Of a stretch of DNA of 64,000 nucleotides, positions 43,607 through 52,998 are shown piece after piece. Where the stretch lies: assembly GCA_009789175.1 (NCBI GenBank), contig CP046866.1, positions 1,550,001 through 1,614,000 on the forward strand, read 5' to 3'. The DNA comes from Salinibaculum litoreum (lineage in GTDB: Archaea; Halobacteriota; Halobacteria; Halobacteriales; Haloarculaceae). Position numbers and translations under genes: made by a program. Position 1 is the stretch's first letter; every line of letters starts with the position of its first letter. The notes under the pieces are model-generated. The model did not search any database, was not told the origin of the DNA, and worked only from the letters and a program-made list of their open reading frames with translations.

Positions 43607-44023
43607 ATGGCAACTCTCACTCGTCTCGCGGACGGCCTGCTCGGAAGTATCGTCGCCCTGGTCACTGTGCCACTTGGAGCCGGACCGGCGATTGGTGGAT
43701 ACATCGCCGGGCGCAACGCTGAAACGACCGCTGGTAGTACCCTTGCCGGTACTATCGCCGGAACCGTCGGTGCGCTCCCCTGGGTCTATCTGGCGTATCT
43801 GGCAAGTGCTGGGGAAATCGATTCAATCGGCTACCACGAGGGCATGGTCCACATCGGCGTCAACACCGTTGCCCCGGAGACGTTGGTCCTTTGGCAAGAG
43901 GTTGCACTGGCCGGAATCCTCGGTATCGTCGTTATCATGGCGGCTGCCGTCGGTGGATTCGTGGCCGGACTCGACGTTGACGTGCTCGGGGAACTCCGCG
44001 AGGGACTCAACGGCGCGCACTGA
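43607..44023 (+). CDS. Small Gly-rich membrane protein (DUF5518-like)
   Basis: The 138-aa product (ATG 43607) has three or four helices with glycine-rich packing (GSIVALVTVPLGAGPAIGGY, AGSTLAGTIAGTVGALPW, GILGIVVIMAAAVGGFVAG). The arrangement, with an IGGYIAGR segment and a terminal amphipathic stretch, fits haloarchaeal DUF5518-type proteins, from memory. A TATA-like CTCTATTG sits about 30 bases upstream. Function unknown. Confidence 0.65.
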   Translation: MATLTRLADGLLGSIVALVTVPLGAGPAIGGYIAGRNAETTAGSTLAGTIAGTVGALPWVYLAYLASAGEIDSIGYHEGMVHIGVNTVAPETLVLWQEVALAGILGIVVIMAAAVGGFVAGLDVDVLGELREGLNGAH

Positions 44024-44059
44024 TACGCGGCGAGAAGGACGCCGAGCTATCGGAAGCTC

Positions 44060-44974
44060 TCAGAGCCCACCTGTCGCGGACAGCGAGTTGACGGTCTCAC
44101 GAAGCGCCCGGCGCTTCAACAGGACGAACCCGACCGCCACCAGGCTGAACCCGAAGAGAGTCAAGACATCGAGTGTCTCCCCAAGCACGAACACGCCGAC
44201 GAGCGTCGCGATGATGGGCACCAGATAGGTGACCAGTGCGGTCTCGAAGGCACCGTGTGTCGCGAGGATGGTGAAATAGATGAGGAAGGCAATTGCCGTC
44301 GAGAACACCCCCAGGTAGACGATTGCACCGAGTGCGACCGGGCCGATCGTGCTGACGAACTGGGCTTCACCGATGCCGAGGCTGCCGAGGTGTAACACCA
44401 CCGCACCGACGAGCATCGCCCAGGCAGTCATCGGGACCCGGCCGAGGTCAGGGTTCGCCCGCTGAATCAACACCCCGCCGAGACTGACGCTGACGACCTG
44501 CAACACGACGAGCAGGCGGCCCAGCGTGTTCCCTGCGAGGAGATTGCCCGGGTCGGGGCGGATGACAAGCGCGATCCCTGCAAAGCCGATTGCGACGCCG
44601 AGAACACTCGACAGCGAGAGGTGTTCATCCAGCAACCCCACGGCCCACAGCGCGGTCGCTATCGGAACGAGTGCCTGAATCACTGCCGCGACGCTACTGG
44701 GAACGGTCTGCTGGCCGAGAAACAGGAAGCCGTTGCCTGCGACGAAGAACAGGCCACCGCCGACGACGGCGACGATATCATCGCGCCCGCGTGGCATCCA
44801 GTCCTCGGGACGGAGTACTGTATATGCCAGCAACACCACGGCTCCGACATCGTACCGAAACGCTGCGAACAGAAGCGGCGGAAGCGACTCCAGACCGACG
44901 GTGATGGCCGGAAAGGAAAGCCCCCACAGGACCGCCAGAGCGACAAAGAGGGAGATGTCTCGCCAGTGGGACAT
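44060..44974 (-). CDS. EamA/DMT-superfamily transporter
   Basis: The 304-aa protein has ten predicted membrane helices in two EamA repeats, with the pattern LWGLSFPAITVGLESLPP at the start of repeat 1 and a matching LVSLGGVLIQRANPDLG/YLGVFSTAIAFLIYF region in repeat 2. DMT family members export amino acids, nucleosides or other metabolites; the substrate cannot be inferred. It is convergent with the Gly-rich protein and has no obvious operon partner. The 239 bases upstream (to 45213) hold no gene I can see. Confidence 0.88.
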   Translation of the reverse strand: MSHWRDISLFVALAVLWGLSFPAITVGLESLPPLLFAAFRYDVGAVVLLAYTVLRPEDWMPRGRDDIVAVVGGGLFFVAGNGFLFLGQQTVPSSVAAVIQALVPIATALWAVGLLDEHLSLSSVLGVAIGFAGIALVIRPDPGNLLAGNTLGRLLVVLQVVSVSLGGVLIQRANPDLGRVPMTAWAMLVGAVVLHLGSLGIGEAQFVSTIGPVALGAIVYLGVFSTAIAFLIYFTILATHGAFETALVTYLVPIIATLVGVFVLGETLDVLTLFGFSLVAVGFVLLKRRALRETVNSLSATGGL

Positions 44975-45213
44975 ACGCTGGATTGCCGCCTGACCAGAAA
45001 GACTCTGATGGTTCCCATCGGAGGCGGCGGTTTGTTGTGTGCTGTCGTCTCAACCACTCGTTGGCCGACAGTCCCGGGCGACGACGCCTGTACACACCTG
45101 TAGAGCGACAGCAGTCGTGTCAAGAGACGTAAGCGAGTACGAACAGCACTTGGACGAACAGTTGTGTTCGCTGTGGGCAGACTGAAAGACGCGTCTGCGG
45201 GACCGGAAACCGT

Positions 45214-47481
45214 TCAGTGGAACGTCCGGCCGACCGCGTCCTCGTCGGTCGCGGGTTCGGCGGTATCGAACTGCTGTTCGATTTCCTCGTATTTCTCTTT
45301 GGTCTCCTCGGTGACGCTTGGGGTGACCTCTTTGAGGGCCTGCTCGAAGTGGTCGGCAGTCACGCGGACGTTGCCCACGCTGGTGTCGACATCCTCTGGG
45401 TCGACGCTGTGGATGAACTCCCGCGTCGCGGCCATCGAGGCCTCGCGGGCGACCGCCTCGATGTCGGCACCGACGTAGCCCTCCGTTCTGGCAGCGAGGT
45501 CGTCGAGGTCGATGTCGTCCGCGAGCGGTTTGTCGCGGGTGTGGACCTCGAAGATTTTCCGGCGGGCTTCCTCGTCGGGGACTGGCACGTGGATGTGCCG
45601 GTCCAGCCGACCGGGCCGCAACAGTGCGGAGTCGATGAGGTCCGGACGGTTCGTGGTGGCGATGACCACCACATCCTCCAGTTCTTCGAGGCCGTCGAGT
45701 TCCGTCAGCAGTTGGGAGACGACCCGCTCGCCGACGCCGGAGTCACCGGAGTGTTGGCCCCGTTCGCCCGCGATGGAGTCGATTTCGTCGAAGAAGACGA
45801 CGGTCGGGGCGTTCGCGCGGGCCTTCTCGAAGACCTCACGGACGCCTTTCTCCGACTCGCCGACGTACTTGTTGAGCAACTCCGGCCCCTTGATGGAGAT
45901 GAAGTTACTCTGGGCTTCGTTGGCGATAGCTTTGGCAAGCAGCGTCTTTCCGGTCCCGGGCGGGCCGTACATCAACACGCCCTTGGCTGCCTGCATGTCC
46001 ATCTGCTGGAAGACCTCGGGGTACTCCAGGGGCCACTGGATGGCCTCCCGGAGCCGCTCTTTGGTGTCTTCCAGCCCACCGACGGAGTCCCAGGTCACGT
46101 CGGGCACTTCGACGAAGACCTCACGGAGCGCGGAGGGTTCGATGCCCTTCAGCGCCTGCTTGAAGTCCTCCTCGGTGACCTCCAGTTTCTCTAAGGTCGC
46201 GGCGTCGATTTCGTCCTCTTCTAAGTCGAGTTCCGGCCGGATGCGCCGTAGGGCGTTCATCGCGGCCTCCTTCGAGAGCTGTTCGAGGTCAGCCCCGACG
46301 AAGCCGTGGGTGTTCTCGGCGTAGCGGTCGAGGTCGATATCGTCGGTGAGGGGCATCCCGCGGGTGTGGACCTGCAGGATTTCCTTGCGGCCGTCCTTGT
46401 CCGGGACGCCGACCTCGATTTCGCGGTCGAAGCGACCGCCACGGCGGAGTGCGGGGTCGAGTGCGTCGACGCGGTTGGTCGCGCCGATGACGATGACCTC
46501 GCCGCGCTCTTCGAGGCCGTCCATCAGGCTGAGCAGTTGGGCGACCACGCGGCGTTCGACATCGCCGCTGGTCTCGCCACGCTCGGGGGCGATGGAGTCG
46601 ATTTCGTCGATGAAGACCACCGCGGGGGCGTTCTCCTCGGCTTCCTCGAAGACTTCACGGAGTTGTTCCTCGCTTTCCCCGTAGTACTTGGACATGATTT
46701 CGGGGCCGGAGATGTCCGTGAAGTAGGCGTCAATCTCGTTGGCGACGGCACGGGCCATCAGCGTCTTCCCGGTGCCGGGCGGGCCGTGCAGCAGGACGCC
46801 TTTCGGCGGCTCGATGCCGAGTTGCTGGAACAGTTCGGGGTGGCGCATCGGCAGCTCTATCATCTCCCGGACCTGTTCGAGTTCGTCGTCGAGGCCGCCG
46901 ATGTCCTCGTAGGTCACGTCCGGGGTCTGGCGCTCCTCGCCACCGGGCTGCCCGCCGGCAATCTGTTCGGCGGGCTGTTCGGAGACGTTGACCTCCGTCG
47001 AGTCGGTGACGACGACGGTGCCGCTCGGCTCGGTGCTTGCTATCTTGAGCGGAATCTTCTGGCCCTGCATCGAAGACAGCGGCCCGAGCCCGAACGAGAC
47101 GGGGACGGTCTGTCCTTCAGCGACGGCCTGTCCGCTCAGGTTCTGGCGAATCATCGGGCCGACGTTGCCCCGAACCCGGAGGTTCTGGGGCAAGGCGACC
47201 GTAATCGAGCTTGCCGGCTGGACATCCGCAGGCTCGACCTCGACGGAGTCGTCGATACCGGTGCCAGTCTCCTGACGGAGTTGGCCGTCGATGCGGACGA
47301 CGGCGCGGCCGTCGTCTTCGGGGTAGCCGGGCCAGACACGCGCGACCGCACGGCCCTCGGACCCCTCGATGACCACGTAGTCGCCGTTCTCGACGCCCAT
47401 CTCCTCCATGGCGCGCCTGTCGACGGCGGCGAGTCCGCGGCCCGCATCCTTCTGCTTGAGGGGTTTGACAGTAAGTCTCAT
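45214..47481 (-). CDS. Cdc48/VAT-type AAA+ ATPase
   Basis: The 755-aa archaeal p97/VCP homologue unfolds proteins for the proteasome and other machines. It has an N-domain (1-185; double-psi barrel and four-stranded barrel), D1 with Walker [15 protein letters not shown] and Walker [16 protein letters not shown], and D2 with [14 protein letters not shown] and [15 protein letters not shown]; both arginine-finger regions ([29 protein letters not shown]) are present. A coiled-coil C-terminal extension ends GRTFH, without a Hb-Y-X proteasome-docking motif. Its ATG overlaps the upstream Hsp20-like gene by four bases, so they are translationally coupled. Confidence 0.95.
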   Translation of the reverse strand: MRLTVKPLKQKDAGRGLAAVDRRAMEEMGVENGDYVVIEGSEGRAVARVWPGYPEDDGRAVVRIDGQLRQETGTGIDDSVEVEPADVQPASSITVALPQNLRVRGNVGPMIRQNLSGQAVAEGQTVPVSFGLGPLSSMQGQKIPLKIASTEPSGTVVVTDSTEVNVSEQPAEQIAGGQPGGEERQTPDVTYEDIGGLDDELEQVREMIELPMRHPELFQQLGIEPPKGVLLHGPPGTGKTLMARAVANEIDAYFTDISGPEIMSKYYGESEEQLREVFEEAEENAPAVVFIDEIDSIAPERGETSGDVERRVVAQLLSLMDGLEERGEVIVIGATNRVDALDPALRRGGRFDREIEVGVPDKDGRKEILQVHTRGMPLTDDIDLDRYAENTHGFVGADLEQLSKEAAMNALRRIRPELDLEEDEIDAATLEKLEVTEEDFKQALKGIEPSALREVFVEVPDVTWDSVGGLEDTKERLREAIQWPLEYPEVFQQMDMQAAKGVLMYGPPGTGKTLLAKAIANEAQSNFISIKGPELLNKYVGESEKGVREVFEKARANAPTVVFFDEIDSIAGERGQHSGDSGVGERVVSQLLTELDGLEELEDVVVIATTNRPDLIDSALLRPGRLDRHIHVPVPDEEARRKIFEVHTRDKPLADDIDLDDLAARTEGYVGADIEAVAREASMAATREFIHSVDPEDVDTSVGNVRVTADHFEQALKEVTPSVTEETKEKYEEIEQQFDTAEPATDEDAVGRTFH

Positions 47482-47708
47482 GCACTCACCTCGATAGTGA
47501 GGACGCCGTTTTTCATAAACGCTTGTGCGTCGCCGTTCAGTTCGACATCGTACTGCTGGCCGTCGGCGACGACGATGACAGTGTCGTCGACGATTTCGAC
47601 CGTGGACTCACCCACGAACCCGAAGTCGGCGGCGAGTACGGCTCCGTCGTCGTACTCGAACCGCCTGACATCGACATCCTGCTCTCGTAGCTGCTGGGTT
47701 GGTTTCAT
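47478..47708 (-). CDS. Small Hsp20/CS-fold-like protein coupled to cdc48
   Basis: The 76-aa beta-rich protein resembles a trimmed alpha-crystallin domain: [36 protein letters not shown] and a terminal [11 protein letters not shown], matching the A-x-xxNGVLxIxV strand that closes Hsp20 domains. It shares an ATGA overlap with cdc48 and has its own TATA box, so the two genes form an operon. It could be an adaptor or substrate-presenting chaperone for Cdc48; from memory haloarchaeal homologues are labelled DUF7127. Function not known. Confidence 0.75.
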   Translation of the reverse strand: MKPTQQLREQDVDVRRFEYDDGAVLAADFGFVGESTVEIVDDTVIVVADGQQYDVELNGDAQAFMKNGVLTIEVSA

Positions 47709-47733
47709 GCTAACTCAAAGTAAGCGTCTATAG

Positions 47734-47740
47734 TATATAA
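47734..47740 (-). promoter_or_regulatory. TATA box for the Hsp20-like / cdc48 operon
   Basis: Minus-strand TTATATA, centred 29 bases before the ATG at 47708. It indicates a leaderless transcript. Confidence 0.6.
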
Positions 47741-47992
47741 ACCTATCGCCAGTTGCAATTTCGTTTCCGTTATCGACACAGGTCCGAACCGGCCGCCATA
47801 CTGCATTTATACGCGTTTTCGATACTCAATGGTTGTGGTTCGGTACTCTACTTCTATGTTTGTGGTTCAGGGATATCGAGGGGGTCGAGACCAGCGGTGG
47901 AACGGACATGAGGGGGGTGGGCGGGAACAGTCGTTATCGTGGCGCTCGCACGTGTCCCAACGCAGAAGTGACCGCTGGCCGTGCCGTTGGGC

Positions 47993-48769
47993 ATGAGGAC
48001 AGTCGAACACGACGGACGGGAGACGGCCTATCGTGTCGGTCGTCCGGACGCGGATGGGCCGACGGCGCTGTACGTCCACGGCAGCGGCGGGACACACCGA
48101 GCGTGGGCACACCAGTACGGACCGGACGGGCCGACTCACCCCGCTGTCGCAGTGGATTTGAGCGGTCACGGGGCGTCCGACGACGTGTCTACGGAACCGG
48201 GAGCTGAGACGCTTAGAGCCTACACCGACGACGTGTGTGCGGTCGCACGCGCGACAGACGCGGACGTACTCGTCGGCAACTCACTGGGCGGTGCAGTCGT
48301 CTTGCACATCCTCCTGGAGCGGTCGCTGGGGGTCGAGCGTGCGGTACTGGCCGGGAGCGGCGGGAAGTTGGCGGTCGCGGAGCCACTCAGAACGTGGCTG
48401 ACAGAGGAGTTCGAGCGGGCCGTCGAGTTCCTCCACGAGCCAAATAGGCTCTTTGTCGACGCCGACGAGCGAACTCGAAGTCGCTCGATGGCGACGATGC
48501 GCGAGGTGGGGCAGGCAGTGACGGCGCGGGACTTCCTGACCTGTCACAGCTTCGATGTGCGGGAGCGACTGGACGAGATTTCGGTACCAGTGCTGGCAGT
48601 CGTCGGCGAATGCGACGAGTTGACGCCACCGAGCTATCACGAGCAGCTCGCAGCGGAGATTCCGGATTGTGAGTGCAAGATTATACCCGACAGCGCACAT
48701 CTCGCGATGCTAGAGTGTCCGGAGGCTTTCGCCGGTCTCATCGAGGAGTTTCTCTCGGGCCAGCAGTGA
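47993..48769 (+). CDS. Alpha/beta hydrolase
   Basis: The 258-aa protein has the alpha/beta-hydrolase pattern: oxyanion region YVHGSGGTHRAW, nucleophile elbow GNSLGGAV (Ser), acid in VGECDELTP and His in DSAHLAMLE. The DLSGHGASD strand supports the assignment. Substrate is unknown; sequence style is like 2-hydroxy-6-oxo-dienoate hydrolases and general esterases. ATG 47993 is chosen over GTG 47981. The 280-base stretch upstream (47709-47992) contains the Hsp20/cdc48 promoter and otherwise no gene I can support. Confidence 0.85.
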   Translation: MRTVEHDGRETAYRVGRPDADGPTALYVHGSGGTHRAWAHQYGPDGPTHPAVAVDLSGHGASDDVSTEPGAETLRAYTDDVCAVARATDADVLVGNSLGGAVVLHILLERSLGVERAVLAGSGGKLAVAEPLRTWLTEEFERAVEFLHEPNRLFVDADERTRSRSMATMREVGQAVTARDFLTCHSFDVRERLDEISVPVLAVVGECDELTPPSYHEQLAAEIPDCECKIIPDSAHLAMLECPEAFAGLIEEFLSGQQ

Positions 48770-48826
48770 GACGGGGACTGCACCACGGAAAGTTACAGTT
48801 AATTGGGTCGATGCAAAAATACGGGT

Positions 48827-49384
48827 GTGTCCGGACAAGAGGGGCGGGCGACCGTGCTCATCGTGGACGATGAGGAGCGCGTTGCGGAGACCTACAAGAT
48901 ACGGCTCCGGGACGACTATGCGGTGGATATCGCCACCGGCGGCAGGGAAGCCCTGGAGATGGTCGACGACGGCTACGACGTGGTGCTACTCGACCGCCGG
49001 ATGCCGGATGTCTCGGGAGACGAGGTTCTCGAGGAAATCCGCGACCGCGGACTCTCCTGCAAGGTCGTGATGGTGACCGCAGTCGACCCGGATGTCACTC
49101 TCGTCGAGATGGACTGTGACGACTACATCGTCAAACCGGTCGCGAAGAACGAACTGCACGAAGCCATCGACCGGGCGCTCCGGATTGCCACCTACGGCGA
49201 GCGCCGTCAGGAACTCGGCGCGAAAAAGCTCAAACGGAACGTCCTCGAAGTCGAGATGCACGAGGAAGAACTCCAACAAAGCGATCAGTACCAGGCGCTG
49301 GAAGCAGAAATCGAAGCCCTCGAAACGGAAGTCGACGAACTCGAAGCCGAACTCGGCATCGAGGAAGTCGACCGCTTCCTGTAG
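48827..49384 (+). CDS. HalX-domain response regulator
   Basis: The 185-aa protein starts at GTG 48827, with TTAATT about 27 bases upstream. Residues 8-120 are a receiver domain (ATVLIVDDEERVAETYKIRL, phospho-acceptor in VVLLDRRMPD, Lys in DDYIVKPVAKNE). A roughly 65-residue HalX coiled-coil domain follows (YGERRQELGAKKLKRNVLEV, then QALEAEIEALETEVDELEAE). HalX is unique to haloarchaea and has no DNA-binding fold, so output is probably by protein contact. No histidine kinase is adjacent. Confidence 0.9.
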   Translation: MSGQEGRATVLIVDDEERVAETYKIRLRDDYAVDIATGGREALEMVDDGYDVVLLDRRMPDVSGDEVLEEIRDRGLSCKVVMVTAVDPDVTLVEMDCDDYIVKPVAKNELHEAIDRALRIATYGERRQELGAKKLKRNVLEVEMHEEELQQSDQYQALEAEIEALETEVDELEAELGIEEVDRFL

Positions 49385-49468
49385 TTTCCCAGCAGTTCCC
49401 AGCCTCGTCAGGTCCCGGTAGTCCGTTCAGGAACAGCCGACCCGACTGGTCGGATGCCCGGCATGGAG

Positions 49469-50272
49469 TTAGTACAGGTCGTCAAGTTCCTCGGCGACGT
49501 GGCTGTGTTCCTCGGCCGGGAAGTCGCCGCTCTCGACGGCATCGACATAGGCTTCCATGGCGTCGGTCATCTCCTCGCGGACGTTCCCGAATGCCTCAGC
49601 GAAGGGTGGGGTCCCATCGCCGAGGCCGACGGCATCGGTAAAGACCAGCACCTGTCCGTCACAGGCATCGCCGGCCCCGATGCCGATGGTCGGTATCGAG
49701 AGGTCGTCGGTGATGTGTGCCGCGAGGTTCGCGGGGATGTGCTCCAGCACACAGGCGAAGGCACCGGCCTCCTCGTGGGCGCGGGCCAGTTCGGCGATGT
49801 GCTCGGCCTGCTCCGGGTCTGCCCCCTGCTGGGTGTAGCCGGTCTGGTTGACACTCTGTGGGGTCAACCCGACGTGGGCCATCACCGGAATACCCAGGTC
49901 GGTCAGATGCTCGGTCAACTCGACTGTCTGTGGGTTGCTCTCGATTTTGACCGCGTTGGCACCCTCCTCTTTGAGCATCCGCCCGCAGTTCTCGACGGAT
50001 TCCCTGCGGTCGGCACCGAAGGAGAGAAACGGCATATCGGCGACCACGAGGGCGTCCTCGGCACCGCGGGCGACCGCTCCCACCCGGGAAGCCACCTCGT
50101 CGACGGTGACCGGCAGCGTATCCTCGTAGCCGAGTACGGCATTCCCCATGCTGTCACCGACCAGTACGGCGTCGACGCCAGCCTCGTCGGCGAGCGCCGC
50201 CGTCAGTGCGTCGTACGCGGTGAGCATCGTGGCGGGCTCATCTCCGGCCCCGAAGTCCCGAACGGTCGTCAT
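49469..50272 (-). CDS. panB: 3-methyl-2-oxobutanoate hydroxymethyltransferase PanB
   Basis: The 267-aa enzyme transfers a hydroxymethyl group from methylene-tetrahydrofolate to alpha-ketoisovalerate, producing ketopantoate for coenzyme A synthesis. Features: MLTAYDALTAALADEAGVDA, metal site VGDSMGNAVLGY and VVADMPFLSFG, then EGANAVKIE, AHVGLTPQSVNQTGY, and IPTIGIGAGDACDGQVLVF. The length and order match PanB. It is alone, with a 42-base gap to the PGF-CTERM gene on the same strand. Confidence 0.95.
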   Translation of the reverse strand: MTTVRDFGAGDEPATMLTAYDALTAALADEAGVDAVLVGDSMGNAVLGYEDTLPVTVDEVASRVGAVARGAEDALVVADMPFLSFGADRRESVENCGRMLKEEGANAVKIESNPQTVELTEHLTDLGIPVMAHVGLTPQSVNQTGYTQQGADPEQAEHIAELARAHEEAGAFACVLEHIPANLAAHITDDLSIPTIGIGAGDACDGQVLVFTDAVGLGDGTPPFAEAFGNVREEMTDAMEAYVDAVESGDFPAEEHSHVAEELDDLY

Positions 50273-50314
50273 ACCGGAGACGTGGCACCCGCCGGATAAA
50301 ACGTATGTGGGTCG

Positions 50315-52054
50315 CTATTGGCGTGCCCGGACGGCGAGTGCCGTGACGACTGCCACGGCCAGTGCGGCCGCGAGGACGCCAAATCCAGGCCCGCTCTCGC
50401 CGTCGCTATCGCTGCCGTTTCCGTCGTCGCTGTCCGGCGTCTCGGTCGCAGTCGCGTCAGTGTTGTCCGTCCCGTTGGTTTCATCGGTACCGTTGCCGGC
50501 AACGTCGGGGGCTGCCCCCGCTCGAATCTGCGAGAGAGCGTCGACGGAGGGTGCGTTCACGATTCGGACCGTCTGGCCCGTCCGGTTGACGTAGACGGCG
50601 TCGGCGAAGTCGCTGTCTTCGGGGAGTCGGTAGGTATTCTCGTGGTCAGCGACCGCCTCGGCGTCGTTGTACGTGAGCAGGTCCCGATAGGCCGCCTCGA
50701 ACTCCTCGGCATCGCCCGGAGAGTCCCAGGCCGTCTCGTAGACGTACCCAAGGTCTTCGAGACTCCCGTTGTCGGCGGACGTGTACGGGAGGAGTTTGTC
50801 GCCGGCCCAGCCAGCGGTCGCGTTGTGTTCATAGCTGTAAGTGACCGGCTGTGCCAGTTCGCCAGTCTCGGAATCGATATTGATGTGGGCGTTGACCGGA
50901 ATGAGGTTCGTGCCCCGAGCGGCCAGCCCCTGTGTCTCGAAGGACGGATACCACAGCGAGACGAACAGGCCAGCCTCACCGACGGACCCGGTCACGCGCT
51001 CGCCGTCGGCGGTCAGGGGCTGCCACGCCTCGCTGCTGCGGTCGGGAACAGTCAGGTTCGCTGGTTCCTCGTCGGGATACGTTTCGGGGTGAATGACCTG
51101 TTCGGTACTCTCGGGCGGGTTCTCGTAGAGAGCGTCGACGGCATCCCAGCCCCCGGCCTGTTGGCGGTCGCGGACGAAGGCAACACCGCTGCTGTAGGGC
51201 TGGAGGAAGGTCTGGAGCATGCCGAGGTTCAGTTCCGAGGGGAGGTCAGCAGAGCCGGGTTGCTCGTCACTGGACGGGATGTAACAGGTTCCGTTCCAGG
51301 CCTCCGCACAGCGCTGTTCGTAGCGGTACTGGACGTAGTTGGCGTCGCCCTCGACCACACTGCGATACGCGTTGCGGTCTTCGATGGTCTTGGCGTTAGT
51401 ATCGAGAACGAACTGCTGGTCTTGCTGGGCGTGGAACAACTCCTGTGAGAGGGTGTTCTCCTGGACCCGGAGGTTCTCACCTTCGGGTGAGACCATCGTA
51501 ATCGACTGCGACCCGGGGGCATAATAGCCGCCGATGCCGCTGCCGAGCAGTGCCTCACGGGACTCGATTGCGTCTGTCTGCTCCGGAATCATGAACAGCG
51601 CCTCGTACTGTGCGTTGAGCAGCAGTCGCTCGCTCTCGTTGAGCGCAGCGACCTCCGAGGACTCGTTTTCGGCCTGCTCGCGCGAGATGACACGGACCGG
51701 CGGGGTTCGGTCGAACTCCAGGCCGCGAACGTACTCGGTGCGAGCCATCGTCCGGGCGATGAGCGCGCGGAGTTCCTCGGACTGGATACCGTCGGACTGG
51801 TCAACGGCGAGGGTCGCGTTGTACCAGACGCCGTCCTCCCAGCCCAGTCGGTCCTCGGCAGGCGCGGGGGGCTGTGACTCGATGAGGTCGTCCGAGACAG
51901 TGGTATCGTTGGTCACGACAACGGAGTCGTCTGCCGACTGTGCGGCTGTCGGAGCCGACAGGACTGCGAGCGCGGCGAAGGCGGCCAGGAGGAGGATGGA
52001 AACGCGAAGCCACCTGGTCGGGCCATCGCCAGCGGGGCGTGCATTCGTTGGCAT
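50315..52054 (-). CDS. Hvo_1808-family surface protein with PGF-CTERM
   Basis: The 579-aa exported protein starts at ATG 52054, with a TATA element centred 29 bases upstream. A secretory signal (about 18-40) is followed by a large extracellular domain resembling the Hvo_1808 family, including SQELFHAQQDQQFVLDTN (a zincin-like region in which the first His of HExxH is Gln) and DAVYVNRTGQTVRIV. A Thr/Asp/Gly-rich linker leads to the C-terminal PGF-CTERM tripartite signal (SGPGFGVLAAALAVAVVTAL, then RARQ), so archaeosortase A would cleave it and attach a lipid. Role unknown. Confidence 0.85.
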   Translation of the reverse strand: MPTNARPAGDGPTRWLRVSILLLAAFAALAVLSAPTAAQSADDSVVVTNDTTVSDDLIESQPPAPAEDRLGWEDGVWYNATLAVDQSDGIQSEELRALIARTMARTEYVRGLEFDRTPPVRVISREQAENESSEVAALNESERLLLNAQYEALFMIPEQTDAIESREALLGSGIGGYYAPGSQSITMVSPEGENLRVQENTLSQELFHAQQDQQFVLDTNAKTIEDRNAYRSVVEGDANYVQYRYEQRCAEAWNGTCYIPSSDEQPGSADLPSELNLGMLQTFLQPYSSGVAFVRDRQQAGGWDAVDALYENPPESTEQVIHPETYPDEEPANLTVPDRSSEAWQPLTADGERVTGSVGEAGLFVSLWYPSFETQGLAARGTNLIPVNAHINIDSETGELAQPVTYSYEHNATAGWAGDKLLPYTSADNGSLEDLGYVYETAWDSPGDAEEFEAAYRDLLTYNDAEAVADHENTYRLPEDSDFADAVYVNRTGQTVRIVNAPSVDALSQIRAGAAPDVAGNGTDETNGTDNTDATATETPDSDDGNGSDSDGESGPGFGVLAAALAVAVVTALAVRARQ

Positions 52055-52078
52055 CACCACCGACTCGGGGTTCCGGCC

Positions 52079-52087
52079 AAATATACC
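52079..52087 (-). promoter_or_regulatory. TATA box for the Hvo_1808-family gene
   Basis: Minus-strand GTATATTTG, centred 29 bases before ATG 52054. Confidence 0.55.
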
Positions 52088-52171
52088 CTCCCCGTCGACT
52101 GTCGGGACTGCGGTTGCCAGCAACCTTTACAAATCGGCAGGTGCATTAAGCCACGAGCAAAACGGTCGACT

Positions 52172-52405
52172 GTGACACCGGAAGTCGAGCAGACCAACCC
52201 GGATGGCGTCGACTACGGCTGGGTGATGCAGGTTACCTTCGTCGTCACAATCCTCGTCGGCGCGCCGGTCGTCGCCCTCCTCTCGCTGACGATGACGCTT
52301 CCGACGTGGGGCGAGCGTGCGGCCTTCGCGATTCGGGTCGGTGCGCTCGTCTGGTTCGTTACCGCTGTCGGTGTCTTTCTCTATGCACGGCGGCAGCAGA
52401 ACTAG
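52172..52405 (+). CDS. Small two-helix membrane protein (DUF5822-like)
   Basis: The 77-aa product (GTG start) has two membrane helices: VMQVTFVVTILVGAPVVALL and FAIRVGALVWFVTAVGVFLY, with TLPTWGERA between. It fits haloarchaeal DUF5822 from memory. Its stop TAG and the stop of the convergent HAD gene share the four bases CTAG at 52402-52405. A TATA-like GCATTAAG lies 26 bases upstream. Confidence 0.75.
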   Translation: MTPEVEQTNPDGVDYGWVMQVTFVVTILVGAPVVALLSLTMTLPTWGERAAFAIRVGALVWFVTAVGVFLYARRQQN

Positions 52406-52998
52406 CGGCTGGCAAACGCACTCGCGTACTCGAAGGGAACGCCCGCAGCCGCTGCCGTCCGCTCGTCGCGCTCGGTGTCGCCGACGAACAGCGCTCTGCT
52501 GGGGCTGGCATCGAGCGTGCGAATGGCCGCGAGGAGCGGTTCCGGGTCGGGTTTGTGCGTCTCGACGGTTCGCCGGCCGACGATTGCGTCGACGTATCCG
52601 TCCAGTCCGTGTAACTCCAGGGCGATGCGACAGGCCGGCTCACAGTTGAGCGAGCAGACAGCCACCGGTACGTCCGCCGGAAGCGTATCGGCCAGGGGCA
52701 AGCGGACTGCCGAGCGGGCACCGTCGCGTTCGTACTCGCGGATGATGTCCTCTATTTGCGGACGAATGCCACGCTCGTCGGCCGTTTCGAGCACGTCCCA
52801 GAGGGTCATCCCGTCCGTGTCGATGCCGCGGGCCGACAGCACAGCCAACGTCTCTTCTGTCACCGTCTCCCAGTCGACGGTCAGTTCGACCAGTGTCCCA
52901 TCGAGGTCATACACCAGCGCATCGTAGTCGGCAGGCACGTCTTGGAGTTCACAACCGAGTCGCAAAGGTGTGTCGGGGCCAGCGAGCGCGTCACTCAC
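52402..52998 (-). CDS. HAD-superfamily phosphatase
   Basis: The 198-aa protein has motif I YDLDGTLV, motif II VCSLN, the Lys of motif III (ETHKPDPEPL) and motif IV FVGDTERDERTAAAAGVP. It resembles phosphoglycolate phosphatase-like or sugar phosphate HAD proteins. The active-site aspartates are in YDLDGT. Its ATG is inside the 3' end of the upstream acyl-CoA dehydrogenase gene (8-base overlap), so they are co-transcribed; no metabolic link is evident. Confidence 0.88.
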   Translation of the reverse strand: MSDALAGPDTPLRLGCELQDVPADYDALVYDLDGTLVELTVDWETVTEETLAVLSARGIDTDGMTLWDVLETADERGIRPQIEDIIREYERDGARSAVRLPLADTLPADVPVAVCSLNCEPACRIALELHGLDGYVDAIVGRRTVETHKPDPEPLLAAIRTLDASPSRALFVGDTERDERTAAAAGVPFEYASAFASR

